A DNA stretch of 64,000 nt. Source: Linnemannia elongata. Its lineage: Eukaryota; Mortierellomycota; Mortierellomycetes; Mortierellales; Mortierellaceae. Below the pieces are notes generated by a model. That model was not told the origin of the DNA and did no database searches. It was given only the letters and a program-made list of their open reading frames with translations. The translations under genes and the position numbers were made by a program. This document shows, piece by piece, positions 32,522-45,905 of the stretch. How positions within the stretch are numbered: position 1 is the first letter of the stretch; the number at the start of each line of letters is the position of its first letter. The DNA is taken from contig JAXBDG010000005.1 of assembly GCA_036320915.1 (NCBI GenBank), positions 1,798,001 through 1,862,000 on the forward strand. Reading direction: 5' to 3'.

Positions 32522-33200
32522 AGATCTTGTTATTTATCCTTTTTGCCTTGTTTTTTGCTCTTTTGTTCTTTCATTGTTTCTTTGTTTTCTTTGTTGCTCT
32601 TACTTCCTTTCTTGTACAACTCTCGTACTTTTGATGACCACACACACATACACACATACGCGCATACTACCTACCTACCTACCTACCTGCCTACCTACAC
32701 ACATTGGCCTAGCCGGCCTATTCTTAGTACCCTACCTGTTTCCTACAGGTCCCACACCCATCTTGTAACAAATAAAAATCGGGTCTTACTCCATACTACA
32801 ACTAGAATTCGTAGATCAGTCTCACGCCAAACACACATAACCTTTTTTCTCATTTCCTTGGGTATGATAGACCATTCATTGTGCGCCGATTATGCCGATT
32901 ATGGTATGCATCCTAGAAAGAAGATCCGCAGCAAAATAGGCAACAGACGGTCAGGTTCCTGAGTTCCCACACAAGGGCGTAAGGAACAAAACTTTTTTTT
33001 TTTTTGTGGGACATGGTTCTCGAAAAAAAAAGGTCCAAACGTTCCGGTCGCTTTTGCATTATTTAAATCTGTCGTCTTTTGCAGTATTTAAACGATGCGT
33101 TGGATCGCCTTTTTTTACTATTTCTTTCTCACAACACCCATCGCAATCTCTCTTACCTCTCTCTCGCTCTCTCTCTCGCTCTCTCTCTCTCTCTTCAACA
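32522..33200. other. Intergenic region
   Basis: The 3' flank of the fucosyltransferase gene (CTAC tetranucleotide repeat near 32670-32697) and the promoter of the LYC1-like gene with a duplicated TATTTAAA element; CT microsatellite at 33160-33195 just before the ATG. Confidence 0.5.
33053..33092 (+). promoter_or_regulatory. Duplicated TATA-like element
   Basis: TTTGCATTATTTAAA (33053-33067) is repeated as TTTGCAGTATTTAAA (33078-33092), 14 of 15 bases equal and offset by 25 nt, about 110-150 nt before the LYC1-like ATG. Confidence 0.45.
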
Positions 33201-34664
33201 ATGTCCGAAACCACCAACTCAACCCCCACTAAGACCCCAGCGTCGAAGCCAGTCCGCGGTACAGCACCCTACGCCCTCTCCGACCTAATTCTTCTCCCAA
33301 CGACCGTCCCAGAAATCATCCAAAAGACATGGACGAACAATATGGAAGAATGGGCCAAGGGCGTCCCCGAGGACAAGTATCATGCCCGTGAACGCCACCT
33401 TGCCGCGACTGCGTTTTCCTCCGAGGGGCGACTGATAACTTGGGTCCTTGTTCCTAAACCTGGCACGGATGTTACGGAGTCTTATCGTGAGGCGGTTGGA
33501 GAGGGAGGTGTAAGGGGATCGTTTGTGGAGAACGATGGATCGAAGGATAACCTGGAGCGCATTCTGGGCGCGTTGGAGACGTATGAGCGGCCTGGACTGG
33601 TTGCAAGGACTGAGGATGATGGCGAGGAAGGCGTGAAGGATGTGAGTACTATGAGTGTTGCTTCTGTGTATGTCCCGTCCAAGTACCGCCATCACGGCTA
33701 TGGCCATCTCATGATGAAGTAAGTCCCTGAGTACTCCCGTTTGATCTTTGGTTCTTTTGTCGCTGTAGCCTAAAATCAAAAGTTAAAATCTGCAATCTGC
33801 TTATCTCACCATGCACCATCCACCCAACCCACATCACAACACTCACATCCTTCCTTCTACTGCATATTCACTAGACTGTTGTGGGAAGAAATGGAGTCCC
33901 GAAAGATCGCATTCACCTTCCTCTACTCAGACCTGGGACCAGATTTCTACGGCGACTTTGGATGGACTGCCCGAACTTGCACCCAGATCCTCATCCCAAC
34001 TACCATGACCCTCCCAACCCCACCCACCGCACGCACCCGCGGATCCGTCAAGTCTATCACCCTGGAACCCGTGGCTACGGACATACAACTCCAAGACCTC
34101 ATCGAGCAGGACGCGCTCCTCGTTCGAAAGGACCTCGAAGCCCGCCTCGCCACCGCCAAAACCAACAATGATAAGAAGGCAAAGACAATCGTGGCAGTGA
34201 CACCCGAGATCCGCGCAATCCAATGGCTTCACGCCCGATCGTTCTTCAACGCCTCCGTCATTTTCTCCCAGAACCACTCACCCCTTCTCATCCAGACCGA
34301 TCTCAAATACGGCGTCCACGTTCCTGGTTCCAAAACTCAATTCGTCCTCTGGCACCACGATTTCACAGACGACAACCTCTTCATCCTCCGCTGGCGTCTC
34401 GACCCTTCTTCTTCCTCTCCAGAAGAAGACACGGACGCGATCGCACTAGCGTTTGCGCAAGCCGCAAAAGATGAAGCCAAAAAATGGGGTCTCTCAAAAG
34501 TTGTCTTCTGGAATGGAGACGAAGCACTCGCACACTTGCTCGGGTTGAAGGTTGAGACCAGAAAGGACTCGATCCCGAGTTTGGGACTTTTGAATTCCGT
34601 GTATCCTGGGCATCAACCCGAGGAACTTGAGTGGGTTCTTAACCAGAAGTATTCTTGGTGCTAG
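33201..34664 (+). CDS. LYC1-like GNAT N-acetyltransferase
   Basis: Two exons, 33201-33718 and 33875-34664; spliced 1308 nt, 435 aa. The GNAT acetyl-CoA loop is VASVYVPSKYRHHGYGHLMM (RHHGYG at 163-168), followed by LLWEEMESRKIAFTFLYSDL and DFYGDFGW, typical of this fold. The C-terminal half (WLHARSFF, FVLWHHDF, NLFILRWR, LGLKVETRKDSIPSL) matches the C-terminal domain of Yarrowia LYC1, an L-lysine N6-acetyltransferase that starts lysine catabolism. Substrate assignment is from the family only. No signal peptide; probably cytosolic. The start was chosen at the first ATG after the CT-rich leader. Confidence 0.85.
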
Positions 34665-35170
34665 GTAGTAGTCTTGGGGGAAGGGGTACTAGAGATCTGA
34701 GTTTTCTTTTAGTAGACAGCTTTTAGTACAATGTATTTTTTTTTTTTTTTGTTGTTGTGGACGTTCTTTCTCGGCGTATGTGTGTGCATGTAAGGGGGTT
34801 TGGAAAGGGCAAAGGGGAAAGGGGAAAGGGGAGAAAAAAGGCAAGAGAAGGTGAAGAATGAGGGAAGGGAACAAAAGACCAAACCAGACTCTGCACGCCG
34901 ATCTCGCTTGAGTAAACAAACAAAAAAAAAAAAAAAAAAGACACAAGATATGTAAGATGGTGAGGAATGCTTTCCTCTGCTTTGCTTTTGAATGGTATGA
35001 TGAGTGTTCAGGCTAACCCTTGAAAAAAGGACGAAGGTACGTTTTTGTGCATTTTTTTTTTTTTTTGAGTATGTACTTTGAATTTATTTAATAATCTTTC
35101 GCCTCTTTGTTTATCTACTTCGGCTTGTTTGTTGTTGTTGTTGATAATAAAAGACATAAAAAACGAGTGT
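34665..35170. other. Convergent intergenic region
   Basis: 3' flanks of the LYC1-like and Ypt31-like genes; several A/T runs; no coding signal. Confidence 0.5.
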
Positions 35171-37149
<1,979 letters not shown>

Positions 37150-38983
37150 AGTGGTTGGTTGTGAGTGGTGGAGGTAAGGGTATGTGAGGAGTGGTGATGA
37201 AAAAGAAGAAAAGAGCGTCAAGGAGAGACAGGTCTTTGGCACTAAAAGGGTCAGGGCAGAATCCAAAGTAAAGATAGATCATGCGATCCCTGTCACTACC
37301 ACTTCGTCGACTTTCGCTTAAAAAATGCGCCACCAAAAAAGGAACGCCACCATTTATCAAACATGTTCGGAAAAAAAAAAAAAAGAATATAGTAGTCAGC
37401 GCGCGCAAAAGGCAAGCGATGATGTTGATGTGATTTGATAGGAAGAGCAGCCCCTCTTTTTTTTCGTACATGCAGCTCATGCTCTCCTTCGCTCCGACGT
37501 AATGGTCCAATATTCATTTGCTCGTGGTGGTCATGGTCGGATAGGTAGGTGATGGTATTTTTTTTTCTCGATGTGGTTTTCTTCTCCCTTAGGGGAAACA
37601 TGAGAGACAACCAAAAGCGAGGGGAACAAAAAAACATCATACCCTTGGCGGTAAAATTTGACATAACCCCACATGCGTTTTCTGTTTATTATGTCTTCTC
37701 TCCTAGAACTAACCAGGCGCAGTTTGCTCTCCTCTCTCTCCCTCATGCCCTGCAACAAACCACTAACTTTGAGTCGCACAGAAAAGGAGAGTCATGAAAA
37801 CAAAAATGGAGGGGCAATTGACTATGCATACAATAAGGGTTCAAGGCGAAAAGGAGCACACACAAAGTGACGGACGACTACGAAGACGAAAATAGACAAT
37901 CCCGATAGATTAACTGGGTAAAAAAGAGTGTTGTTTTTTTTGTAGTCAAGATCAAGGGTTAAAGCCTCGAAGTAGGTCAATCGATAATGCAACTCGCAAG
38001 AGTTTTCTTTTTCTTGGCCCTATTCGACGGATGTGGTCGCTCTTTTTTCTTGCTTGCTTCATGGGCTTTGGAGTCGGTATTTCTTTTCCCTGCTCTTCAC
38101 TCACACTCGCTATCTTACACAGGACAAAATGGTCTCTATACTTTACTTTTTCCTTCACTCATACACTGATATATGTTTTTCTTCCTCCGGTGGCATGCGA
38201 CAGGATAGAGAGTTGGAACGGTGTGAATATCATGCAAACAACCACGAAACATCCACATCCCTATTCATCTACCACCTCCTTTGTGTTCCCCAAAACCCTC
38301 TGTCTCCCTCTCTCTTTTCCCTTACTTCCTTCCTTCCGTCACTCTTTGTGATTTGTAAACTACAATATTCTGATTCCCGAGTTTACATAATACGAGAGTT
38401 AGAAGGGTGTGTGAGCGTGTGGTGGACAACACCAAGTTCTATTAAGAATCAACGAAAGGACCAGTGTGGCCATGGGCGACAAAATGATGTGTAAAGTAAA
38501 AAAGGGCTATGGCATATACAAGTAAGGGGTGAGGAACATGAAGATAGAGAGCTTTTTTTCATTGCAACTTTCTTGTTCACAACGAATATAATAATGCAAT
38601 CAAAAAAGGAGGCTAGAATGGGGAGCTCATCATCCATAACGAAACCATGCAGAAAAAGAGAAAAAGAAATCTTGCCAGCACTTTTCTGAGTGGCATGTGT
38701 CTTGCTCTATGAAGGATAAAGGAAGATGTGGATGTGGATTGTGTGAAATGTGTAATGTGTTATGTTGTCAGCCAGAAAAAAGGAGGTTTTAATAGTGGTT
38801 TGTTTTTACTGTGGTGTATGCGTTCGATCCGGTCTGTGTGAAAGTGTCATTATTGTTGGTGTAGTGTCCATGTGCATCTCGGCTCTCTGGATGCTGTTAT
38901 TGATGTTTTTTGTTTGCCCTTTCTCTTGATCCTCCTCCTTGTTTTCTAATCCCTACCCCCTGTCCCTCCTTCCAGCCCCTGCG

Positions 38984-39022
<39 letters not shown>

Positions 39023-40671
39023 TTGGCCATCCTCCTCCTCCATTGTAGTTTGGACCACAAATCATCATGTATGGACCGCAATTCATTATACAGAACACAA
39101 TCCGCCTTCCCAATTGCCCTGAAGGGAAACTCAAAAGGTTTGTATATTTTTGTTTGTTGACAGTGTTTATATTCGGGGGAAAGTAGAGAAGATAGGGAAG
39201 GAGCAAAGAGAAACGAGCGAATGAATGAATGAATAAATGAATGGACGATGGTTGATATTCGAGGACAAGCAATGAGCACGTATATATTTAAAAAGTGGGG
39301 ACGCGTCGACGCTCTTTCCCTTTTCATTTTTTTTTTTTTTTTTTTTCCATTTCATTCACTTCTTTGCTTTGTAACCAATACCTCCTACGTTTATTTCTCT
39401 TTCTCAGCTACTTGAGTTCCTCTCTTTGTATCTCTTTCTGGCCTGCCTTCTAGTTGCACTCTATCTCTCTATCCGTAGATCATCAATAGTCATTTATTAA
39501 CCTTGCGTTTCATTTTACAGCTTATTCGTCTCATATCAACTGCCAACTAGCCACTTGGAATCTCTAATACCCCCATTTGATAATACCCCATCATTGCACC
39601 ATTGGCAATCAACAATCATACTTTCACCCTGAAATCTTTTTTGCCACCGCCCATTTATTACATCTCTTCCAGCTCTTCGTTTCGCCTTCTTCTCTTTACT
39701 TTTATTTCCATCGACGAAAACCACCTCCGTTGTCCTGCGTCTTGCCTCTTCCGTTTCCCTTTGTCTATGTCTCTGTTACTTTCTCCACTGGACTGAATCT
39801 CTTTCCCTGTTACCGCCACACACAAAGAAAAAAAAAGGGAGCCGACAATCTATCGCCATCTTCCGTCCTTTCTTGCTCTCGTCTCTTACCCCGCCTACTT
39901 CTTACTACTATATTCAAAAGAAAAGTCAGAAAGCATCAGAGTGAGCGCAGTAAAAAGAAACCCACTCTTTTTCTTCCTCTTTCTCCCACTCTCTGCCTCT
40001 TACCCTAGCACTCTTTCACTTTGTCACTGTTGATAGTTTTTTGTGTGCACATCTTGTTACTGTTGTAACAACTGTTTCATCATCCTCTCTCTCCCACTTC
40101 TCTTTTTCTTTTTCTTCTTTTTCTTTTTCTTTTTTCTTTGTACACCCAACTCGTCTCTTCCTTTTCTTCTTCATCCTTTGTTTTTTTTCGATTCGCTTCA
40201 CCTTTCTCCTTTACTCCCCTCCTTCCTCCTTCTCTTCTTCTAATATCTCTCCCTCTCCCTCTCTTTCTCTCTTCTTCGTCTCATCCACTCCTCCGACTAC
40301 CTATTTCTCACAGTCCCATCCATTCCCTTCTATCCGTCTTATCCCCTACCTACGTTCACATCACTACCCTCGTCTCACCTATCCTGCACAACGTATCTTT
40401 ATCTATTCAAAAAGTATATTTTATTTTGACGTTGCACACCATCCCTCTCACTTCTTTCTCTCTGGTTTTTTTTTTCCTCCCTCTCCTCTTTTCTTTTCCC
40501 CTTCACCTCCGTTCATCCCTTAGCATTCCCTGCCCTTTCTTGCTTTTGCTTCTCCTTCTTTGTTTCCCCCCTTCCCGTCAACAAAATATTTCACCTTCGC
40601 CACTCTCTCTTTGTCTTTGTTTTATTTTCCAACGAACTTCCTACCTTCACGAACAACACGACTCTACAATC
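37150..40671. other. Divergent intergenic region, no gene seen
   Basis: 3.5 kb between the Ypt31-like and C2H2 genes. It includes a 36-nt A-run (38984-39019), a T-run at 39329-39346, and from about 39360 to 40671 a strongly CT-rich + strand. That block is probably the promoter and leader of the C2H2 gene. No frame resembles a known protein. Confidence 0.5.
38984..39019. repeat. A36 homopolymer
   Basis: Thirty-six consecutive A residues on the + strand. Length may be uncertain in the assembly. Confidence 0.85.
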
Positions 40672-42859
40672 ATGTCCATGGCCACCACCCCAAAGCACAA
40701 GCCAAAGCTCTCATACAAAGCACAGAGCTTTCCCTCAAGCGATAAACCTTTTGAATGCACTGTAAGCAATTTTCTTTGTCTTTTTTTCCCTCGCTCGCTG
40801 GTGCAACTTCTAGCCCTCTTGTCTTTCGTACCCTGTTTTTTTTCTTCGACAACCACTTCCTTCATGCTCACTAACATTGTGACACTTGTTTGTTTTTTTG
40901 TGTTTGTTTTTTTTTTTTTTGTTTGTGTGTTGTTTTCTGATGGACGTTTTGTTCATGCTTCGCATATAGGCGTGCCAATTGTACTTTCGGCGTCTTCATG
41001 ACTTGAAGCGCCATGAACGACTTCATACTGGAGAGAGGCCGTACTGCTGCAACAATGTAAGATCTTGAACAAAAGTTACTTGCAGATGATGTATTTGACA
41101 GTTGAAGATAGGTAGTGAACAAAAACACTACTAACATGGCCTTTCATGTGTTTTTCATTTTCCTTTCCTTCCTCCTTTCCCTCTCTCTCTCACTGGCTCT
41201 GTCCCCTTGATGCAACAGTGCGGGCGAACTTTTGCGCGTCTGGATGCGCTGAAGAGACATCTGAGTGCAGAGTCGAATGTTCACTGCTCGGAATGGACAT
41301 ACCAGCCAGGGTTGGCGATGGGGATGTCCCGGGGAGCAGGCAAATCCCACCAGAGGAGTCTTTCACTCCCTCATGTACATGGGTCGACCTCGCGAGTGGA
41401 CCTCGGTTGCGACCTGGAGGATTCTGTTGAGCAAAGGACACCAACCACACCTAGTCCACAAGACCACCTCCTTCCCCCGTTCCGCCACTCTCACCACAAC
41501 TATCCACAACCACAACAACATCAACATCAACATCAACCATACCAACACTCGTCATCGTCCCCTGCATCGTCTGCAGCTGCAGCTGGATTTGGTAGTAGTG
41601 CTGCTGTTGGTGGTCCCTTTACTCCACACACACAGACACAGGCAACAGAGCGTCCTGATATGGATGGGGATACATACATGGCCCGTCGAGGAACATCTCC
41701 CGTCCTCTCGTCGCCTGACCACCATCGGTGGCGAAAAGAGTTCTTGCCCTGGGTCGGTGTCCACAGACGATCCCTCACCCAGCCGAAGCTGCTGCCGTCG
41801 GACATGATCGTGGACGACAACCCGGTCTTTGACCGTACCTCCACACACCCTCTCTCGTCTCCGATGGTATACCCACATCCACAACACCCACATGCTCGCC
41901 TCCACAGCAACAACATTCACAACAACGAACCACACCCCCAGTACTCTCTCGCTGTCTTCAAACGAGCCCAACAACCTCGGCCGCGTCGTGACAGCCATCC
42001 GTCGTTATCGTCAAGGTCCACATTGTCACCTTCCCTCTCCCCTGAACAGTCGCCATCACCCTCGTCGATTTCACCCTCGTCCATGTCAAGTCCCCTCAAC
42101 GTGTGGTCATACCCCAAAGGATTTGAGTACCGCGACGGTGCTTCAACCCCCACCAACAGTAATGCGACTCCTGATCGGAGAGCCCCACAACTGCAGGAAT
42201 CCAGGGCGGCCCATGCGCGATCAGAGTCATCTACTTTTCCCTCCTTTCGATCCTCTTCGTCCTCGTCGTCATCCTACCGCCACGACCAACCCGCTTCCCA
42301 CAACGAGGACGACCATCGCCACAACCATCAACACCACCAGCAACAATACCAACAGCATCGAGAGATGGAGCGTCATCCAGCTACCTCCTTGGCGACTATT
42401 CTGAACGACCAGCCTGGACAAAGCTCCTCAGCTGACCGTCACTCACCTCCTCCACTTCATGCAGCTCAATCACAACAGCGACCAGCCTATTTCTCGCATC
42501 GCCCTCATTCCCAGTCCCTCTCGCATATCCACTCCTACCCATCTTCACATCATCACCACCCTCAGCAGCTGCATCAAAACCTCCAGCATCTTCATCAACA
42601 ACAACATCACCACCAGCAGCAACCACAACATCCTTTGTCAACCAATTCCTCATTCCTATACGACCACCGTCAGCCTCAACCTGCCCACCCCCACGAACAC
42701 GACGGAACAGGACACTGCTGCGACGCAATGGTCGAGATCCAAAAGCTCCGACAAGAACGTGATTGGTACCGCTCCCTCGCCGAGAAGACGAACGACGGTA
42801 GCGGTAGTGATAGCAGCAACAGCAGCCAATTCAACGGAAGGATTATCACCTCGCCCTGA
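40672..42859 (+). CDS. C2H2 zinc-finger transcription factor
   Basis: Three exons: 40672-40761, 40970-41056, 41219-42859; spliced 1818 nt, 605 aa. Two N-terminal fingers: C29-x2-C32-x12-H45-x3-H49, linker TGERPY, then C57-x2-C60-x12-H73 with the last ligand H81 or C82 (an atypical long His-His spacing). The finger pair LYFRRLHDLKRHERLH and GRTFARLDALKRH resembles DNA-binding pairs common in Mucoromycota. The remaining 500 residues are Ser, Pro, His and Gln-rich and disordered, probably an activation region. A short helix near the end (VEIQKLRQERDWYRSLAEK) could form a coiled coil. The target is unknown. Both introns fall inside a finger's Cys pair, in phase 0. Confidence 0.85.
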
Positions 42860-43018
42860 AACCAAACCCATTTCAACCACAACCAAAAGTAAACCAAAAG
42901 AACCACAAAAACAAATAAAAAAAAAGCATGTGTATTTTTATTTTATTTTTTTCTCACTATCTCTTTTCACTATCCTTCCTTTCTTTTCTTTTCCTTGGCC
43001 CCCTTTGGGTTCTGTGAA

Positions 43019-43049
<31 letters not shown>

Positions 43050-43345
43050 TCGCAAAAGCGCACGTTCGTTTTCGTTTTCTTTTACTTTGTTTTGCTTTCT
43101 TTGTTTACATGAGACAGAGATGGGGACACAGGGAGCTCGGACACACTTGAAGGGACAGAGGAACAGGGATAGTGTGAATAAGCACGGAGGACTGATAATG
43201 TTACCACTCAAAAGGGGTCTGAACGACGAAGAGAGTCAATCTCCTGCTTTCTTAGCCAGCTTTGACCCCCACTCCCCTCCCTAGAACAGAGTTTTTTTTT
43301 ATTTCTATTCACGCTCCCTCTGCTGAACCTCTTCACCCCTGTTTC

Positions 43346-43379
<34 letters not shown>

Positions 43380-43524
43380 CATCGTGCAGTTCCACCAAAA
43401 ACCTCAGCTACAACCACAAAAATAGGCGAACGACCTCATCCATCGTTTTTCTTCTGTTCCAAGATTGGCCTTTATGTACATTACATGCTTGAAGTCATTT
43501 TCTATAGTCTTCTTTCTCTACAAC
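42860..43524. other. Convergent intergenic region
   Basis: 3' flanks of the C2H2 and Kre9-like genes. T29 run at 43022-43050 and A29 run at 43346-43374; no coding signal. Confidence 0.5.
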
Positions 43525-44578
43525 TTACAACAAACTGGAGCTTATCAATACCGACAACCCCAGCCCCATAACCGCCATCATCAAACTACCACCAACAGCA
43601 CTAGCGCCACTACCAATAATAATGGGCATAATCAATAACGGTCCGCACTGGCAAATAGCAGTGCTATTGGTATCGATAAAGGTAAGGTTCTTGGCGGCAC
43701 ATTGGGCCTGGATATCGGCGCATGTCTGACCAGGTGGGAGGGTTGGTGTTGTTGGAGGAGGGGTGGTTGGGGTGGGTGTTGGGATGGGGATTGTTGTGGT
43801 GTTGAGGGTGGGTGTTGGCAGTGTTGGGAGTGTTGTTGTGTTGGCTAGGACAGGTTGAAAAATGAGAGGAAGGGAGGAGGGGGGATATTAATCGATCGGT
43901 TGACATGGGGTTTTTTGTGGCTGCTCCACACAATAATTATTGCAATATTCGATTGGAGTAACCAAAGCAGAGGAGTGTACACATAAACAAACGCAAAACA
44001 CAAGCTAATGTAAGGAGGTCAGTCCCAGGGCGGACCAAGCAAAGGTATGCTAATAAAAATCAATCTCCATTAAAATAAACAAACATACCTGGTGGAGGGG
44101 TAACAGGAGGAGTAACAGGGGCTGCAACAATCTGAAAGAATGCACTCTCGACCTTATCCGGGATATCAAAGAACCCATCTTTCCTCCTCACCATCTGCAC
44201 AAAGTACTTATCACCCGCCGCCGTACCGGCAGGAACCACCCAATCGTTCACCTCAAGCTTAACCTGATTCTCGGTCCCCTTGAAGGGCACCAAGAGTTGA
44301 ATCCCATCGCGGATAACAGCCACTTGGGTGGACCCTCCAAAGATGCCACCCTTGCCGAGACGGAGGGTGACGGTGAGGAGTCTGTCAGTTGGTTTTGTGG
44401 ACGCTCCAGCTTTGTCGGTGGAGAGGAGGGTGATGGCGCCTGATTGACCGGCTGTCCAGCGGGTTGCGGATGTTGGAGTCGTGAGTGTGTAAGAGCCGGC
44501 GTGGACTGTTGTTGGAGTGAGGATTAAGACCAACAGTGAAAGCAAGAAGAAAGCCGGGGTGGTGAACGTGCCCTTCAT
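43525..44578 (-). CDS. Kre9/Knh1-like secreted GPI-anchored protein
   Basis: Two exons in coding order: 44089-44578 and 43525-43844; spliced 810 nt, 269 aa. Residues 1-27 form a signal peptide (FFLLSLLVLILTPTTVHA). The mature start YTLTTPTSATRWTAGQSGAI fits the Kre9/Knh1 N-terminal domain (Ser/Thr-rich GPI-anchored family), and GDKYFVQMVR is a typical late strand of that domain. A Thr/Pro linker follows (TPTPTTPPPTTPTLPPGQ). Then comes a small Cys-containing segment (TCADIQAQCAAKN...CQCG) and a hydrophobic C-terminus (SLMMAVMGLGLSVL) suited to GPI attachment near GSGAS. Likely a wall or plasma-membrane protein; Kre9 relatives affect beta-1,6-glucan in yeast, but the role here is not known. 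Confidence 0.85.
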
Positions 44579-45074
44579 CTTTGTGTGTGAGGAGTAGGAG
44601 GAGGACTTGGGAGGATGAAGGTCGAAGTCTGTTGTAGCGAAGGGGATAAAGAAAGGAATGAATAGGAATGGAGTGGAGAGTGGTATGTGTGAGTAGGGAA
44701 CCAGTGGAAACAAAGAAGGGGGGAGTAGAAGGAAGAAGTAGAAGAAGAAGAAACAGGAAGAGAAAGACAAGAAGGGAAGGGGTGGCTAGGTGGATACAAC
44801 ATGAGTAAGCTTCAACAAAGCCAGACCTTCAACTTACGGCATGCTGAGCTTGTTTTGAGTTTTCGTGGCGTCAGCACTCCCCTCCATTCATCCAATTTGC
44901 AGAAACCAGTGCTAAAAAAGCACCACAAAAGGCGCCACTTTCTCATGTGTATGCACTGTACGTCTCTACCATGTATCTCTCTGAGCATGACGCTCGATGA
45001 AATTAAATGCTTTAGCATATCGCATTTTTTGCGGCACTAGCACTACAGAAATCCCCGCTCTATCACCCTACTGC
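44579..45074. other. Intergenic region between two minus-strand genes
   Basis: The leader/promoter of the Kre9-like gene (purine-rich on the + strand, thus CT-rich in the transcript) and the 3' flank of the CAP gene. Confidence 0.5.
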
Positions 45075-45869
45075 TTATCCAGAAGACTGCTCGACGATAC
45101 TAGTGACCATCTTGCCATCCACCATCCTCGTAAACAGCTGCTCAGGAACCGATCGCTCGACATATTCAATAGACTCTGTTGTTGCTGTCCCTGCAGCCGT
45201 CGTAGTCGCAGTTTGCTGCTGCTGCTGCTCAGGTACTGGGGCAGGCGTCAAGACATTCACGCCGCTAGTTTTTGTTGTAAAGATCCCCGTTGTGTCCATA
45301 CACTCCCTGGACAAGTAGACCATACAAGAATCGACCTTATCCAAGGTCACCGTGGGCGCATTTCCTAGGATTTGGAGCTGGACTGATTTGGAGTTGATGA
45401 CATCAAGCGACGTGACTAGGGATTCGACACAGAGACCCGTCTTTGTACAGGAATCCATCGCCACCGTCGTGACCTTCGTCTTGATCTGAATGGTCGAGTT
45501 TTGACATCCAAAGATGTACACAGTTTGACCTAACTCGGCATTCTCAAGGACCACGTCGTTATTGTTCTCAAAGTGCTCCTGTTGTGTGTTTTTTTCGATC
45601 GATTGTGAAGAATGGAAAAGGCAGAAGCGAATCGATGTGAGTACATGAAAAGATATATGTATATGCCCGACAGCATTAAATGCAATGAATGCACATGAAA
45701 ATTCCTTGAATTGAAAAGGTGTGGACTTACGATAATCCATTTGTTGCCCTCTAGCGCCATCCTTGGTACCTTGCTTGAAGATTTGCCCTCCGCCCTCGAG
45801 GTACCTAAAAACACATTCAATTGCCAAGTGGAATGCATTAGCGGCTGGTAATAAACCATAGTGCTCCAA

Positions 45870-45905
<36 letters not shown>

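Noticed and set aside
40041..41001. Phe/Ser-rich frames before and over the C2H2 gene start
   Set aside because: CT-rich leader and intron sequence; the spliced C2H2 frame explains the coding part.
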